Origin: Sipunculus nudus
Taxonomy: Eukaryota; Annelida; Sipuncula; Golfingiida; Sipunculidae
NCBI GenBank assembly: GCA_026874595.1
Contig: CM049321.1
Span: forward strand, 18,572,979-18,636,978
Direction: 5' to 3'
DNA length: 64,000 bases
Shown: piece after piece, positions 57,403 to 64,000 of the stretch
Numbering within the stretch: the first letter of the stretch is position 1
Layout: each line of letters begins with the position of its first letter
Program-made: the position numbers and the translations under genes
The notes under the pieces: model-generated
Told to the model about the DNA's origin: nothing
The model's database searches: none
Seen by the model: the letters and a program-made list of their open reading frames with translations, nothing else

Positions 57403-58029
57403 ACCTAACAGGACGTACCATAAGGAACTCTTTTTGCTTCCCCTGTCCCAGCTCACACAGTGAAACGCGTAAGTGCCTGTATATACGATAAGTGAACTGT
57501 TTTTGTATTGATACTCTCTATAACATACATACGTTGACACGTTCTTTATTGATGATTCAAACTTGTGTATATATCTTACTTTGCGCATTTGTGTTTCGTA
57601 ATCGCACCTTTGTTATTGTATAAATGAATAACAAATGAATAAAATGTAGTGTATATATTTAAACGTGTTCTTCTGTACAACGTGTACTGTATGACGGATG
57701 TGGGGAACCTGTTCTGAACGCTCTCCCGGTTAGGTGCGTGTGTGTCAGTGTGTCGTTGTGATGTTTGTATATTCGTACTGCGTTCTGTATGATGTTCTGT
57801 TCTGTGTGATGCAATCAGCCTCCGACCTCCCGACTATCATGTGGCGTAACTCCATGGGGGTAATGATTTGGTACTTCAAACGTGTGTGTCGAATCCCGTT
57901 CTGTTTTATTTTATATGTCCTTTTATATGTCATTGCTTGTGGCGTGGTTACAAAAGTACCGGTCACTGTATCCATCCATCATTTCATCGCCGACCGCCGT
58001 ACTGCACGGGAGTGTTTAACCGATACACC
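57403..58029. other. Gap between the CARD-CARD-RING gene and the next CARD gene
   Basis: AATAAA at 57638-57643 follows the upstream gene. The open frames here are hydrophobic and lack a good start. From about 57980 the sequence resembles the conserved leader of the CARD-only genes (GCCGACCGCCGTACTG), ending at the ATG at 58030. Confidence 0.55.
57638..57643 (+). terminator. Poly(A) signal of the CARD-CARD-RING gene
   Basis: AATAAA about 235 bases after the stop at 57402. Confidence 0.5.
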
Positions 58030-58476
58030 ATGGGCCGGGTCGATACGTTGCAGCCATTGAATTTTTACTTGTCTGTCAGACCTGAGATTTCGAGCGCGAG
58101 CATCCTCCGGCCACAGTGGCGCACGTTGGTGACCAGCCTGGACGTCGATCCTTCGCTGATTGACACTCTGCTCCAGAAAGGTCTTATAAGTCAGGACGAA
58201 GCCGCACGTATCACCGGGGAAGATACCGTCATCGATCAGAACAAGATGCTGCTGTTTATCATCATGGAGTTGGGGCTTGAACAAGTTGTCACGTTTATCG
58301 AGTTGCTCAAAACCTGCAACCGGTCCGGGCCGCACGTCGTGCTCGTGAAATGTCTGAATCGAGCAGCATGGAAGCGCTTTGCTGACGGATGTAGCTTCTC
58401 CCCGACTGGCGTCATCGGTACACATACCATTTTACAGCCGTCGTCTGTGCAAACGGGCGGTTCGAAAAAAGGATAA
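58030..58476 (+). CDS. CARD-only-like protein 1
   Basis: 148 residues from ATG 58030, in near-ideal context (ACCATGG). The open frame extends upstream only from a TTG. Residues about 5-115 form a CARD-like domain: LQPLNFYLSVRPEI, LDVDPSLIDTLLQKGLISQD, NKMLLFIIMELGLEQVVTFI and HVVLVKCLNRAAW, in register with the domains of the CARD-CARD-RING protein. The C-terminus (about 120-148) is polar. There is no RING or catalytic part. It is the most divergent of the four CARD-only genes here. Its 5' leader is related to those of the other three. Confidence 0.65.
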   Translation: MGRVDTLQPLNFYLSVRPEISSASILRPQWRTLVTSLDVDPSLIDTLLQKGLISQDEAARITGEDTVIDQNKMLLFIIMELGLEQVVTFIELLKTCNRSGPHVVLVKCLNRAAWKRFADGCSFSPTGVIGTHTILQPSSVQTGGSKKG

Positions 58477-58575
58477 GAATGCCAGTTGGCGCATGTCATC
58501 GTATCTTACAGTATGGATTGTCAAAAACGTTTTTTATGCTTTTTTAGTGTAGGATGCGGGGGCTATGGGCACACA

Positions 58576-58583
58576 TATAAATA
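58576..58583 (+). promoter_or_regulatory. TATA box of CARD-only gene 2
   Basis: TATAAATA, with a second TATAAAT 20 bases on (GCTGTATAAATGC). The shared leader follows and the ATG is at 58657. The identical layout recurs at 59117 and 59637. Confidence 0.65.
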
Positions 58584-58656
58584 AGCGGTTGCTGTATAAA
58601 TGCATCATTTCGTTGCCAACCACCGTACTGAACAGGACTCGTTTTACGGATACATC

Positions 58657-59025
58657 ATGTACTTCCAAGATGTGATGCAGCCACCTGAATATTACTTGTC
58701 AATACAACCTCCGATCACGGGCGAAAGCATTATCGGTACACTACGTGGCCGGTTGGTTGCCACTCTTGATGTCCACGTGCTGTTGGTTGACACCATGCTC
58801 TACAAAAGCCTTATCGACTCTGACCAAGCGGGTCGTCTCAAAGCGAAGGAGACGTCTGTCGAGAGGAACGAGGAGCTGCTGTGTATACTCGAGCATTGGG
58901 ACGTTGAGAAACTGGTAATATTTATCAGCTTGTTGAACATGTTTGGTAATAGGGTGGCGCACTTCCTACTACTGGCCGCTCTTAACTGTGAAGCATGTAC
59001 GCGCAACCTTGCATCAAAGAACTAG
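58657..59025 (+). CDS. CARD-only-like protein 2
   Basis: 122 residues from ATG 58657, the position matching the ATGs of the two following paralogues. An in-frame ATG at 58600 lies within the leader, close to the expected transcription start. CARD-like elements in order: YYLSIQPPI, LDVHVLLVDTMLYKSLIDSD, ERNEELLCILEHWDVEKLVIF and HFLLLAALNCEAC. It ends at LASKN, earlier than its paralogues, which continue with a short Cys/His-containing tail. First unit of the tandem triplication. Confidence 0.65.
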   Translation: MYFQDVMQPPEYYLSIQPPITGESIIGTLRGRLVATLDVHVLLVDTMLYKSLIDSDQAGRLKAKETSVERNEELLCILEHWDVEKLVIFISLLNMFGNRVAHFLLLAALNCEACTRNLASKN

Positions 59026-59116
59026 TAAAATGGAGTCCTTGGCACTCGTACAATATTGCAGCCATAGTTAGTGCAAACAGACGGGTCAAGGATCTGGATA
59101 TGGGGAGGGGCACACA

Positions 59117-59124
59117 TATAAATA
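59117..59124 (+). promoter_or_regulatory. TATA box of CARD-only gene 3
   Basis: TATAAATA in the second repeat unit, followed by the shared leader, 73 bases before the ATG at 59197. Confidence 0.65.
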
Positions 59125-59196
59125 GACAGTTGCTGTATAAATGCATCATTTCGTTGCCAACCACCGTACTGAACAGGACTCGTTTACGGATACATC

Positions 59197-59583
59197 ATGT
59201 ACAGCGGACATTTAAAGCCAATGGAATATTACTTGTCTATACAACCCCCGATCACGGGCGGAAGCATTATCGGTGACATACGTCCTCAGTTGGTTACCTC
59301 TCTTTATGTCGACGAGTTGCTGTATGACGTCATGGTCAACAGAGGCCTAATCAACTCTGTTCAAGCGGATCGTATCAAAACGAAGGAGACGTCTATCGAG
59401 AGGAACGGGGAGCTGCTGTGTGTACTCGAGCATTGGGACGTGAAGAGACTGGTAAAATTTATCAGTTTGTTGAAAATATTTGATAATAAGGTGGCGCACT
59501 CCAGACTAGTGTACGCTCTTAATTTGGAAGCAGATAGGCGCAAAAGAGCCTTTTGCACATGTCCATTATGCTGCCATCGTTAG
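59197..59583 (+). CDS. CARD-only-like protein 3
   Basis: 128 residues from ATG 59197 (MYSGHLKPMEYYLS). The CARD-like domain covers most of the protein: YYLSIQPPITGGSIIG, LYVDELLYDVMVNRGLINSV, ERNGELLCVLEHWDVKRLVK and HSRLVYALNLEA. A short basic and cysteine-containing tail follows (RRKRAFCTCPLCCHR). It is nearly identical to protein 4 over the domain. Retained reading frames in all copies argue for selection on the protein. Confidence 0.7.
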   Translation: MYSGHLKPMEYYLSIQPPITGGSIIGDIRPQLVTSLYVDELLYDVMVNRGLINSVQADRIKTKETSIERNGELLCVLEHWDVKRLVKFISLLKIFDNKVAHSRLVYALNLEADRRKRAFCTCPLCCHR

Positions 59584-59636
59584 TGCAAACAGATGGGTCA
59601 AGGATGTGGATGTGTGGATATGGAGAGGGGCACACA

Positions 59637-59644
59637 TATAAATA
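59637..59644 (+). promoter_or_regulatory. TATA box of CARD-only gene 4
   Basis: TATAAATA in the third repeat unit, 72 bases before the ATG at 59716. Confidence 0.65.
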
Positions 59645-59715
59645 GACAGTTGCTGTATAAATGCATCATTTCATTGCCAACCACCGTACTGAACAGAACT
59701 CCTTACGGATACATC

Positions 59716-60126
59716 ATGTACAGCGGAGATGTAGAGCCAATGGAATATTACTTGTCTATACAACCCCCGATCACGGGCGGAAGCATTATCGGTGACATAC
59801 GTCCTCAGTTGGTTACCTCTCTTGATGTCGACGTGTTGCTGTATGACGTCATGGTCAACAGAGGCCTAATCGACTCTGTTCAAGCGGATCGTATCAAAGC
59901 GAAGGAGACGTCTATCGAGAGGAACGGGGAGCTGCTGTGTATACTCGAGCATTGGGACGTTCAGAGACTGGTAACATTTATCAACTTGTTGCAAATATTT
60001 GATAATGAGGTGGCGCACTCCACGCTAGTGCGCGCTCTTAATTTTGAAGCATGTACGCGTGAAATTGCAGCAAGAATGTCGTCAAGTGGAGCTCTTTGCA
60101 CACGTACATATTGCAGCCATCGTTAG
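59716..60126 (+). CDS. CARD-only-like protein 4
   Basis: 136 residues from ATG 59716 (MYSGDVEPMEYYLS), matched to the start of protein 3. The frame is open upstream across the leader to an ATG at 59593, but that lies before the TATA box. CARD-like elements: YYLSIQPPI, LDVDVLLYDVMVNRGLIDSV, ERNGELLCILEHWDVQRLVT and HSTLVRALNFEAC. The tail is slightly longer than in protein 3 (MSSSGALCTRTYCSHR). The small differences between proteins 3 and 4 fit a recent duplication. Confidence 0.7.
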   Translation: MYSGDVEPMEYYLSIQPPITGGSIIGDIRPQLVTSLDVDVLLYDVMVNRGLIDSVQADRIKAKETSIERNGELLCILEHWDVQRLVTFINLLQIFDNEVAHSTLVRALNFEACTREIAARMSSSGALCTRTYCSHR

Positions 60127-60463
60127 TGCAAATAGACGGGTCAAGAAAGGCTTAGGATTGTGTCTACATCTGCCTATACATGATAACGACCATCGATATC
60201 ATGCGCAAGGAAAACACGTATATTTATTGTGTGTACAGTGACTCAGTATTATATCACAAACCTGCGTGAATCACGTGATACGCCATAACACAAAACGTTA
60301 CCTAGGACTACGCATGCAGCACCAAAAAAAAAAATCAAAAAGGATTGTACCTACCTTCCGTTCACTTGCACGTATAAGAGGCGCCTGTGCGCGTCTCCTG
60401 GCTTATTTCACCCGACGCATTTGATGTGAGCTAACCGTGTTCCGGATCGCCTGCAACACAAAC
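60127..60463. other. Gap before the CARD-RING gene
   Basis: It begins with the tail of the third repeat unit. A TATA box (TATAAGAG, 60373-60380) lies about 85 bases before the ATG at 60464. No gene seen. Confidence 0.55.
60373..60380 (+). promoter_or_regulatory. TATA box of the CARD-RING gene
   Basis: TATAAGAG followed by GGCGCC. The spacing to the ATG at 60464 is about 85 bases. Confidence 0.55.
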
Positions 60464-61117
60464 ATGACTGACAAGGAATGTCAATTGGATGTAAGTGCTT
60501 ACATGTCAAACCATCCGTCGGTTCCTGTCGCAGACGTGATCAATTCTGCTGCAATCCATTTACAGAACACGCTGGACCCAAACGAGAAGCTTATGGTCGC
60601 CCTGCTGCAAAACAACATTTTGCTTCAAGAGCATGTGGAAAGCATACAGGCAAGGCCGACCAATTCACAGAAGAACGATGAATTGCTGTCCGTCCTCAAA
60701 AGGCGGGGTCTACGGCATCTCCTCGCGTTTATCAACTTGCTTGGCTCTCATGGTCAGTGCGAGGCGCGCACGGTTCTTCTCTCCTCTCTGAATCATGAGG
60801 CAGCTTCGCGTATCAACGATACCGTGCACCGGCTGAAGGGTCATCTCTCCCAAGCGCAGAACATATCTCGTGTCGGACGGTGGCAGATCACACGGGACAT
60901 GCTCAATAAAAAACGGGGACAGGACGTTCGTGACGAATCCGGGTCAGAGCTCAGTTGTTGTATAGTGTGCATGGAGAATAAAAGGAAGACGGTGTTTGTT
61001 CCGTGCGGTCACTTCGTCTGCTGTTTCCAATGCGCGTGGCATATTATAGCGAAGGACGATAAAACATGTGTCAGGTGCCGTTGCCCCCTGGAGGATGTCA
61101 TAGATTGCTATATGTAA
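60464..61117 (+). CDS. CARD-RING protein, candidate viral ubiquitin ligase
   Basis: 217 residues from ATG 60464 (MTDKECQLDVSAYMS, context AACATGA); the upstream frame has only a GTG. A CARD-like domain (about 8-105) shows VADVINSAAIHLQNTL, LMVALLQNNILLQEHVESI, NDELLSVLKRRGLRHLLAFI and ARTVLLSSLNHEA. A linker with GRWQITRDMLNKKRG, also present before the RING of the 56239 protein, leads to a C-terminal RING (about 165-210): CIVCMENKRKTVFVPCGHF, CCFQC, CVRC. The RING and linker closely match those of the CARD-CARD-RING protein, so the two are paralogues differing by one CARD. AATAAA at 61285-61290. Confidence 0.75.
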   Translation: MTDKECQLDVSAYMSNHPSVPVADVINSAAIHLQNTLDPNEKLMVALLQNNILLQEHVESIQARPTNSQKNDELLSVLKRRGLRHLLAFINLLGSHGQCEARTVLLSSLNHEAASRINDTVHRLKGHLSQAQNISRVGRWQITRDMLNKKRGQDVRDESGSELSCCIVCMENKRKTVFVPCGHFVCCFQCAWHIIAKDDKTCVRCRCPLEDVIDCYM

Positions 61118-61586
61118 ACGATACAGATGCATTCTGATTGAGAACTTTGATGACGTTGGTGTTTTAGCAACTAGATATATGATTAGACCTGTACACTTTT
61201 TCATTTGTAAAAACATGTATGTATGATTCATATATATATATATATACACACATAACTGCTTAATAGACATGTACGGCTTTTGACAATAAACCTTATGTAT
61301 AATGGTAACAAACCTGATTTTATTTGTCTGTCTTCATTACCTTTCGTCTTGTGTCGTATGTGTGTGTTCGAATATGTGTGTGTGTGTTTTCAGTGTCTGA
61401 ATGTCACTGGTACCCAATTGAGCTGTAAACAGTATTTGTATGGGGATATATTTTCGATATACTTATTTGTGCGTGTGTGTGTACACCGAGTAACACATTG
61501 TACAACGTACCTGTAGCCATACGTACAGCCAGTATCGCATAGTCCGACCCGATTTCATGTAACAACATTCATTAGAAGGGCCCGTG
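61118..61586. other. Gap after the CARD-RING gene
   Basis: It contains a TA-rich run (about 61231-61246), AATAAA at 61285-61290 and GT-rich stretches. No gene is supported; the open frame 61280-61516 is AT-rich and lacks coding character. Confidence 0.55.
61285..61290 (+). terminator. Poly(A) signal of the CARD-RING gene
   Basis: AATAAA about 170 bases after the stop at 61117. Confidence 0.5.
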
Positions 61587-62906
61587 ATGGATGACCGGGA
61601 CAGTGAAAGTGAACGGACCACCGATGGTTCAGGTGACACCTATATGAACGTGTATACAGTTCGGATACCGATCAACCTGACAGCTGGTTCTACTGGCCAT
61701 GACATGTGGACGGTACCTCTCTGGCAAACCATTTCGGACGAAGGCGTTCGTGAGAGTGATGACCGTGCGGGGTTGTATATTGATCAGCAGGGTATCTTCC
61801 TTGTGAAAGGCCTTGCACCTGGGTTTGAGCGCCGTGTGATCTACTTCAGTTATATCGCGTGGAAGCAGTTATCAGGTCGCGCAGCCGAGTTTACACGAGC
61901 AATAGCGGTTCATAATCGGGTGAAACTGATCCTGGAAGAGTATCGCGGAAAACGGTTGACCATGTACGCCAAGCAATGTCCACATGGCTCTGATAACTAC
62001 GAGGTAACATTCAAGTACGTTGACACCGAAAACGGTGTCGTCACTCAAAAAGTATGTGTGACTTTGAACAAGTCGGAATGGAAAAGGCTTGTGCGATATA
62101 TACCCGACGTTGCACTTAATCTTAAGTGCGCGCGAATGATGAGGGGAACCAATTTCGTCATGTATGGTGAAGGTGCATATGACAGCGACACACAGAGTGC
62201 TATGGGCGTCAATGAGAATGATAGTGTTGAGATGGCCAGTGGCGATGACGGCGATGTTTATGATTTCGCCAATGTGAGGAATGCTATGAGTGATGGAGTT
62301 ATCAGGTACACAGACCCCCCTGCCTCTCCAGACGCGGAACCGCGGTCTCCTTACTCCTTTCTGGCCAGCGACCATGATAACATATCGTCTCGTTACATGT
62401 CCCAGGCCAGCGATAATGACGACACCGGTCATGATTTCGCCAATGTGAGGAATGCTATGAGTGATGGAGTTATCAGGTACACAGAGCCCCCTGCCTCTCC
62501 TGACCCGGAACCACGGTCTCCTTACTCCTTTATGGCCAGCGACGGTGATAACATATCGTCTCGTTACAGGTCTCAGGCCAGCGATAATGACGACACCGGT
62601 CAGGATTTCGCCAATGATATGGATGCTTTGACTAGCGAAGTAATCAGATACACAGACCCCCCTGCCTCTCCTGACACTGAACCACGGTCTCCAGACTCTG
62701 TTCTGACCAGCGAGGATGACGATGTCTCGTGTCCTTATTCGTCTCTGGCCAGTTCCATTGACGACAATGAAGTATTCAGGAGAGACCCACCTGCTACTTA
62801 TTACACGGATCGAAGGTCTTCTGACTCTTCTTTGGACAGCGGCGGTACACGCACATCGTCTTCTTCATCCAGCGATGATGGTAGCCTTTGCATACGTTTT
62901 TATTAG
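61587..62906 (+). CDS. Acidic protein with three 57-residue repeats
   Basis: 439 residues from ATG 61587 (MDDRDSESERTTDG). Residues about 18-200 are globular and strand-rich, and contain two similar segments, RVIYFSYIAWKQLSG and KVCVTLNKSEWKRLV. The second faintly recalls the strand-turn-W pattern of PC4-type transcriptional coactivators; this is weak. From about residue 226, three acidic, serine/proline-rich repeats of 57 residues follow (DFANVRNAMSDGVIRYT, PPASPDAEPRSPYSF, SQASDNDDTG), and the protein ends in a serine/aspartate-rich tail. The repeated SP sites are possible phosphorylation targets. It is perhaps a tegument or regulatory protein; the family is unknown. Confidence 0.7.
   Translation: MDDRDSESERTTDGSGDTYMNVYTVRIPINLTAGSTGHDMWTVPLWQTISDEGVRESDDRAGLYIDQQGIFLVKGLAPGFERRVIYFSYIAWKQLSGRAAEFTRAIAVHNRVKLILEEYRGKRLTMYAKQCPHGSDNYEVTFKYVDTENGVVTQKVCVTLNKSEWKRLVRYIPDVALNLKCARMMRGTNFVMYGEGAYDSDTQSAMGVNENDSVEMASGDDGDVYDFANVRNAMSDGVIRYTDPPASPDAEPRSPYSFLASDHDNISSRYMSQASDNDDTGHDFANVRNAMSDGVIRYTEPPASPDPEPRSPYSFMASDGDNISSRYRSQASDNDDTGQDFANDMDALTSEVIRYTDPPASPDTEPRSPDSVLTSEDDDVSCPYSSLASSIDDNEVFRRDPPATYYTDRRSSDSSLDSGGTRTSSSSSSDDGSLCIRFY
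62262..62775 (+). repeat. In-frame 171-base tandem repeats
   Basis: GATTTCGCCAATG recurs at 62262, 62433 and 62604 (171-base spacing) inside the 61587-62906 gene. The first two copies are nearly identical and the third has diverged. Confidence 0.9.
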
Positions 62907-63428
62907 TTAATCAGATACCTTTCTTTTGAAGAATGTATGTTTGCCGTTTGTAACTAGCGTATGTCGTATGTACTGTATTGGCCGATGTATTAAAATGTTA
63001 CGTTGAGGAGAGTATTGCGTCTTGTGCATCTTTGTGTATTAAATGTGTGAGTGTTTTTATGGAAGGTCTGGTATGATAAAACAAAACAAGAAATCAGATC
63101 ATTTGAGTTACATGTGATATTTATACATTCCAGTCATATCCATAATACAACCAAATCGAAAAAAAAAATACGCATGCAGATCTTGATAGTCCGTACGTGT
63201 GTGACCACACGAAACTTGACGCCTACATACGTCATACCGATAACTGGAAAAAACATAAACCAGAGTCCGGCGTCATTACAGTATACCAAAAACGAAATCC
63301 TTTAGTCTGACTAGAGTCGGATACTAGTGATAAAGCAGATATAAGTTCAATGATACAGTGCTACAAAACGGTATATACACAGTGAAGGTCCTTGCGACTT
63401 CCCTTGTTTTCTACCCGCACGGGGATCC
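62907..63428. other. Gap between convergent genes
   Basis: An ATTAAA at 62989-62994 may end the plus-strand gene. The rest is AT-rich with no gene supported. Confidence 0.55.
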
Positions 63429-64000
63429 CTAAACCATGATGGAGTAGAGCGATGTAACTCCAGCTGTCGTCAAGGCGTCGTCGATGATGTATGCGGCGGC
63501 CTTCAAGTCTGCTGTACGGCATATCAGACTGAAGTAGTTCCATTGCACGTATGTTTCTCCCTCCAAAGCTTGTAGCAAACTGTTGGCTGTGTCATTGTCT
63601 GTCTGCTCCCATATCTGGTGCCATTCTGCCATCTTGACGATTTTTGCTGACACACACGTCATCATGAAGAGCAACTTGTCGTTCATTGAGTTCAGTATCT
63701 GTGCCAAGATTCGAAACAGCGGCACAATCTTTTCTTTGAACTTCCTGTCTTTGTTTTGATCGAACGGAGCGTTGTCGTGTTGATCTGAGCAAGACAAGAA
63801 CGCAAACAGGCCTGTCCAATCGGGACCACCGCATGGGTCGGCCTGTCGGTGGGCTTGTGCGCCATTTGGTGGTACCAGTTCCTCCCACCACTGTCTTGTC
63901 TGTTCTTTACATCTCTGCTTCGCCTCTTCCTCGCATTTCCGCTTTTGCTTTTCCAACAAGAGAGCCACGTGCGGCTGCCCTGTTTCCTTAAGAGCAGTGA
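63429..64000 (-). CDS. Unrecognised protein, N-terminus beyond the right edge
   Basis: At least 190 codons on the minus strand. The frame has no stop up to position 64000 and no ATG in its visible N-terminal part (only GTG at 63968), so the start probably lies outside the window. It begins with a charged helix (KQKRKCEEEAKQRCKEQTRQ), then a globular helical part (FKEKIVPLFRILAQILNSMN, NSLLQALEGETYVQWNYF, AAAYIIDDALTTAG). The helical end has loose death-fold-like character, but not enough to call. Confidence 0.6.
   Translation of the reverse strand, partial: TALKETGQPHVALLLEKQKRKCEEEAKQRCKEQTRQWWEELVPPNGAQAHRQADPCGGPDWTGLFAFLSCSDQHDNAPFDQNKDRKFKEKIVPLFRILAQILNSMNDKLLFMMTCVSAKIVKMAEWHQIWEQTDNDTANSLLQALEGETYVQWNYFSLICRTADLKAAAYIIDDALTTAGVTSLYSIMV

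Larger units (their letters stand above)
58567..60150 (+). repeat. Tandem triplication of a CARD gene with its promoter
   Basis: Units begin at GGGCACACATATAAATA at 58567, 59108 and 59628 (541- and 520-base offsets). Each holds a TATA box, the leader GCCAACCACCGTACTGAAC, a CARD-only gene and the trailing CCAT-GTTAGTGCAAA sequence. Units 2 and 3 are nearly identical; unit 1 is more diverged. Confidence 0.9.

Noticed and set aside
56239-61117. BIR (IAP) domains in the RING proteins
   Set aside because: The BIR zinc-binding pattern (C-x2-C...H...C) is not present in the helical domains; only the RING is IAP-like.
63429-64000. Death-fold domain in the right-edge protein
   Set aside because: Some helices look similar, but the helix order and turns are not convincing and the N-terminus is missing.

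Overview
The window reads as part of a large eukaryotic double-stranded DNA virus in the herpesvirus order, most likely a mollusc-type herpesvirus (Malacoherpesviridae) or a close invertebrate relative. The evidence is a UL52-type primase with a D-x-D catalytic motif and a C-x4-H...C-x4-C zinc finger, a YqaJ-type (alkaline) nuclease, a 1622-codon probable major capsid protein, intronless genes packed on both strands with TATA boxes and AATAAA signals, and many RING and apoptosis-related accessory genes. Base composition is near 50% GC by eye in the left two thirds and more AT-rich on the right. I cannot name the species. No gene here is bacterial, so starts were chosen at ATG with TATA and Kozak context in mind. 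Several open frames extend upstream of the ATG only through non-ATG codons.

Layout. Positions 1-40,500 are a core-like block. It holds a 5'-complete gene running off the left edge, the primase (1794-5483), a divergent coiled-coil protein, a fused protein kinase/YqaJ nuclease (6789-9413), two membrane proteins around a Bcl-2-like protein (11867-12406), the probable capsid protein (13789-18657), several large unrecognised proteins, a possible OB-fold protein, a RING protein (35178-36365), and a FLYWCH/Mutator-like transposase (38716-40515). Positions 41,000-46,350 are accessory: two paralogous secreted or membrane proteins with double C-type-lectin-like domains, a tandem-CARD protein (44776-45450), and a second member of a small paralogous family. 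Positions 47,197-50,790 form a very large imperfect palindrome. It is built of head-to-head GC-rich ~106-bp units around a centre near 49,083, and its right arm carries a tRNA-Asn(GUU) gene. After a low-complexity stretch and an unrecognised 794-residue protein, positions 54,300-61,120 hold repeats and then a cluster of CARD-like genes: CARD-CARD-RING, four CARD-only genes (three in tandem duplication with a shared promoter and leader), and CARD-RING. The right end has a protein with three 57-residue repeats and a gene that runs off the window.

How the parts fit. The left block supplies replication, recombination and capsid functions. The right block looks like a host-interaction arsenal aimed at death-fold signalling: at least seven CARD-like proteins, two with IAP-style C-terminal RING domains, plus a Bcl-2-like protein elsewhere. 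The CARD assignments come from pattern recognition by eye, not from a profile search. If correct, this is a virus-encoded CARD/RING network of the kind expected to interfere with apoptosome, MAVS-like or inflammasome-like assemblies in an invertebrate host. The palindrome with its embedded tRNA gene is a second candidate novelty, possibly a replication origin or a genome-junction element.
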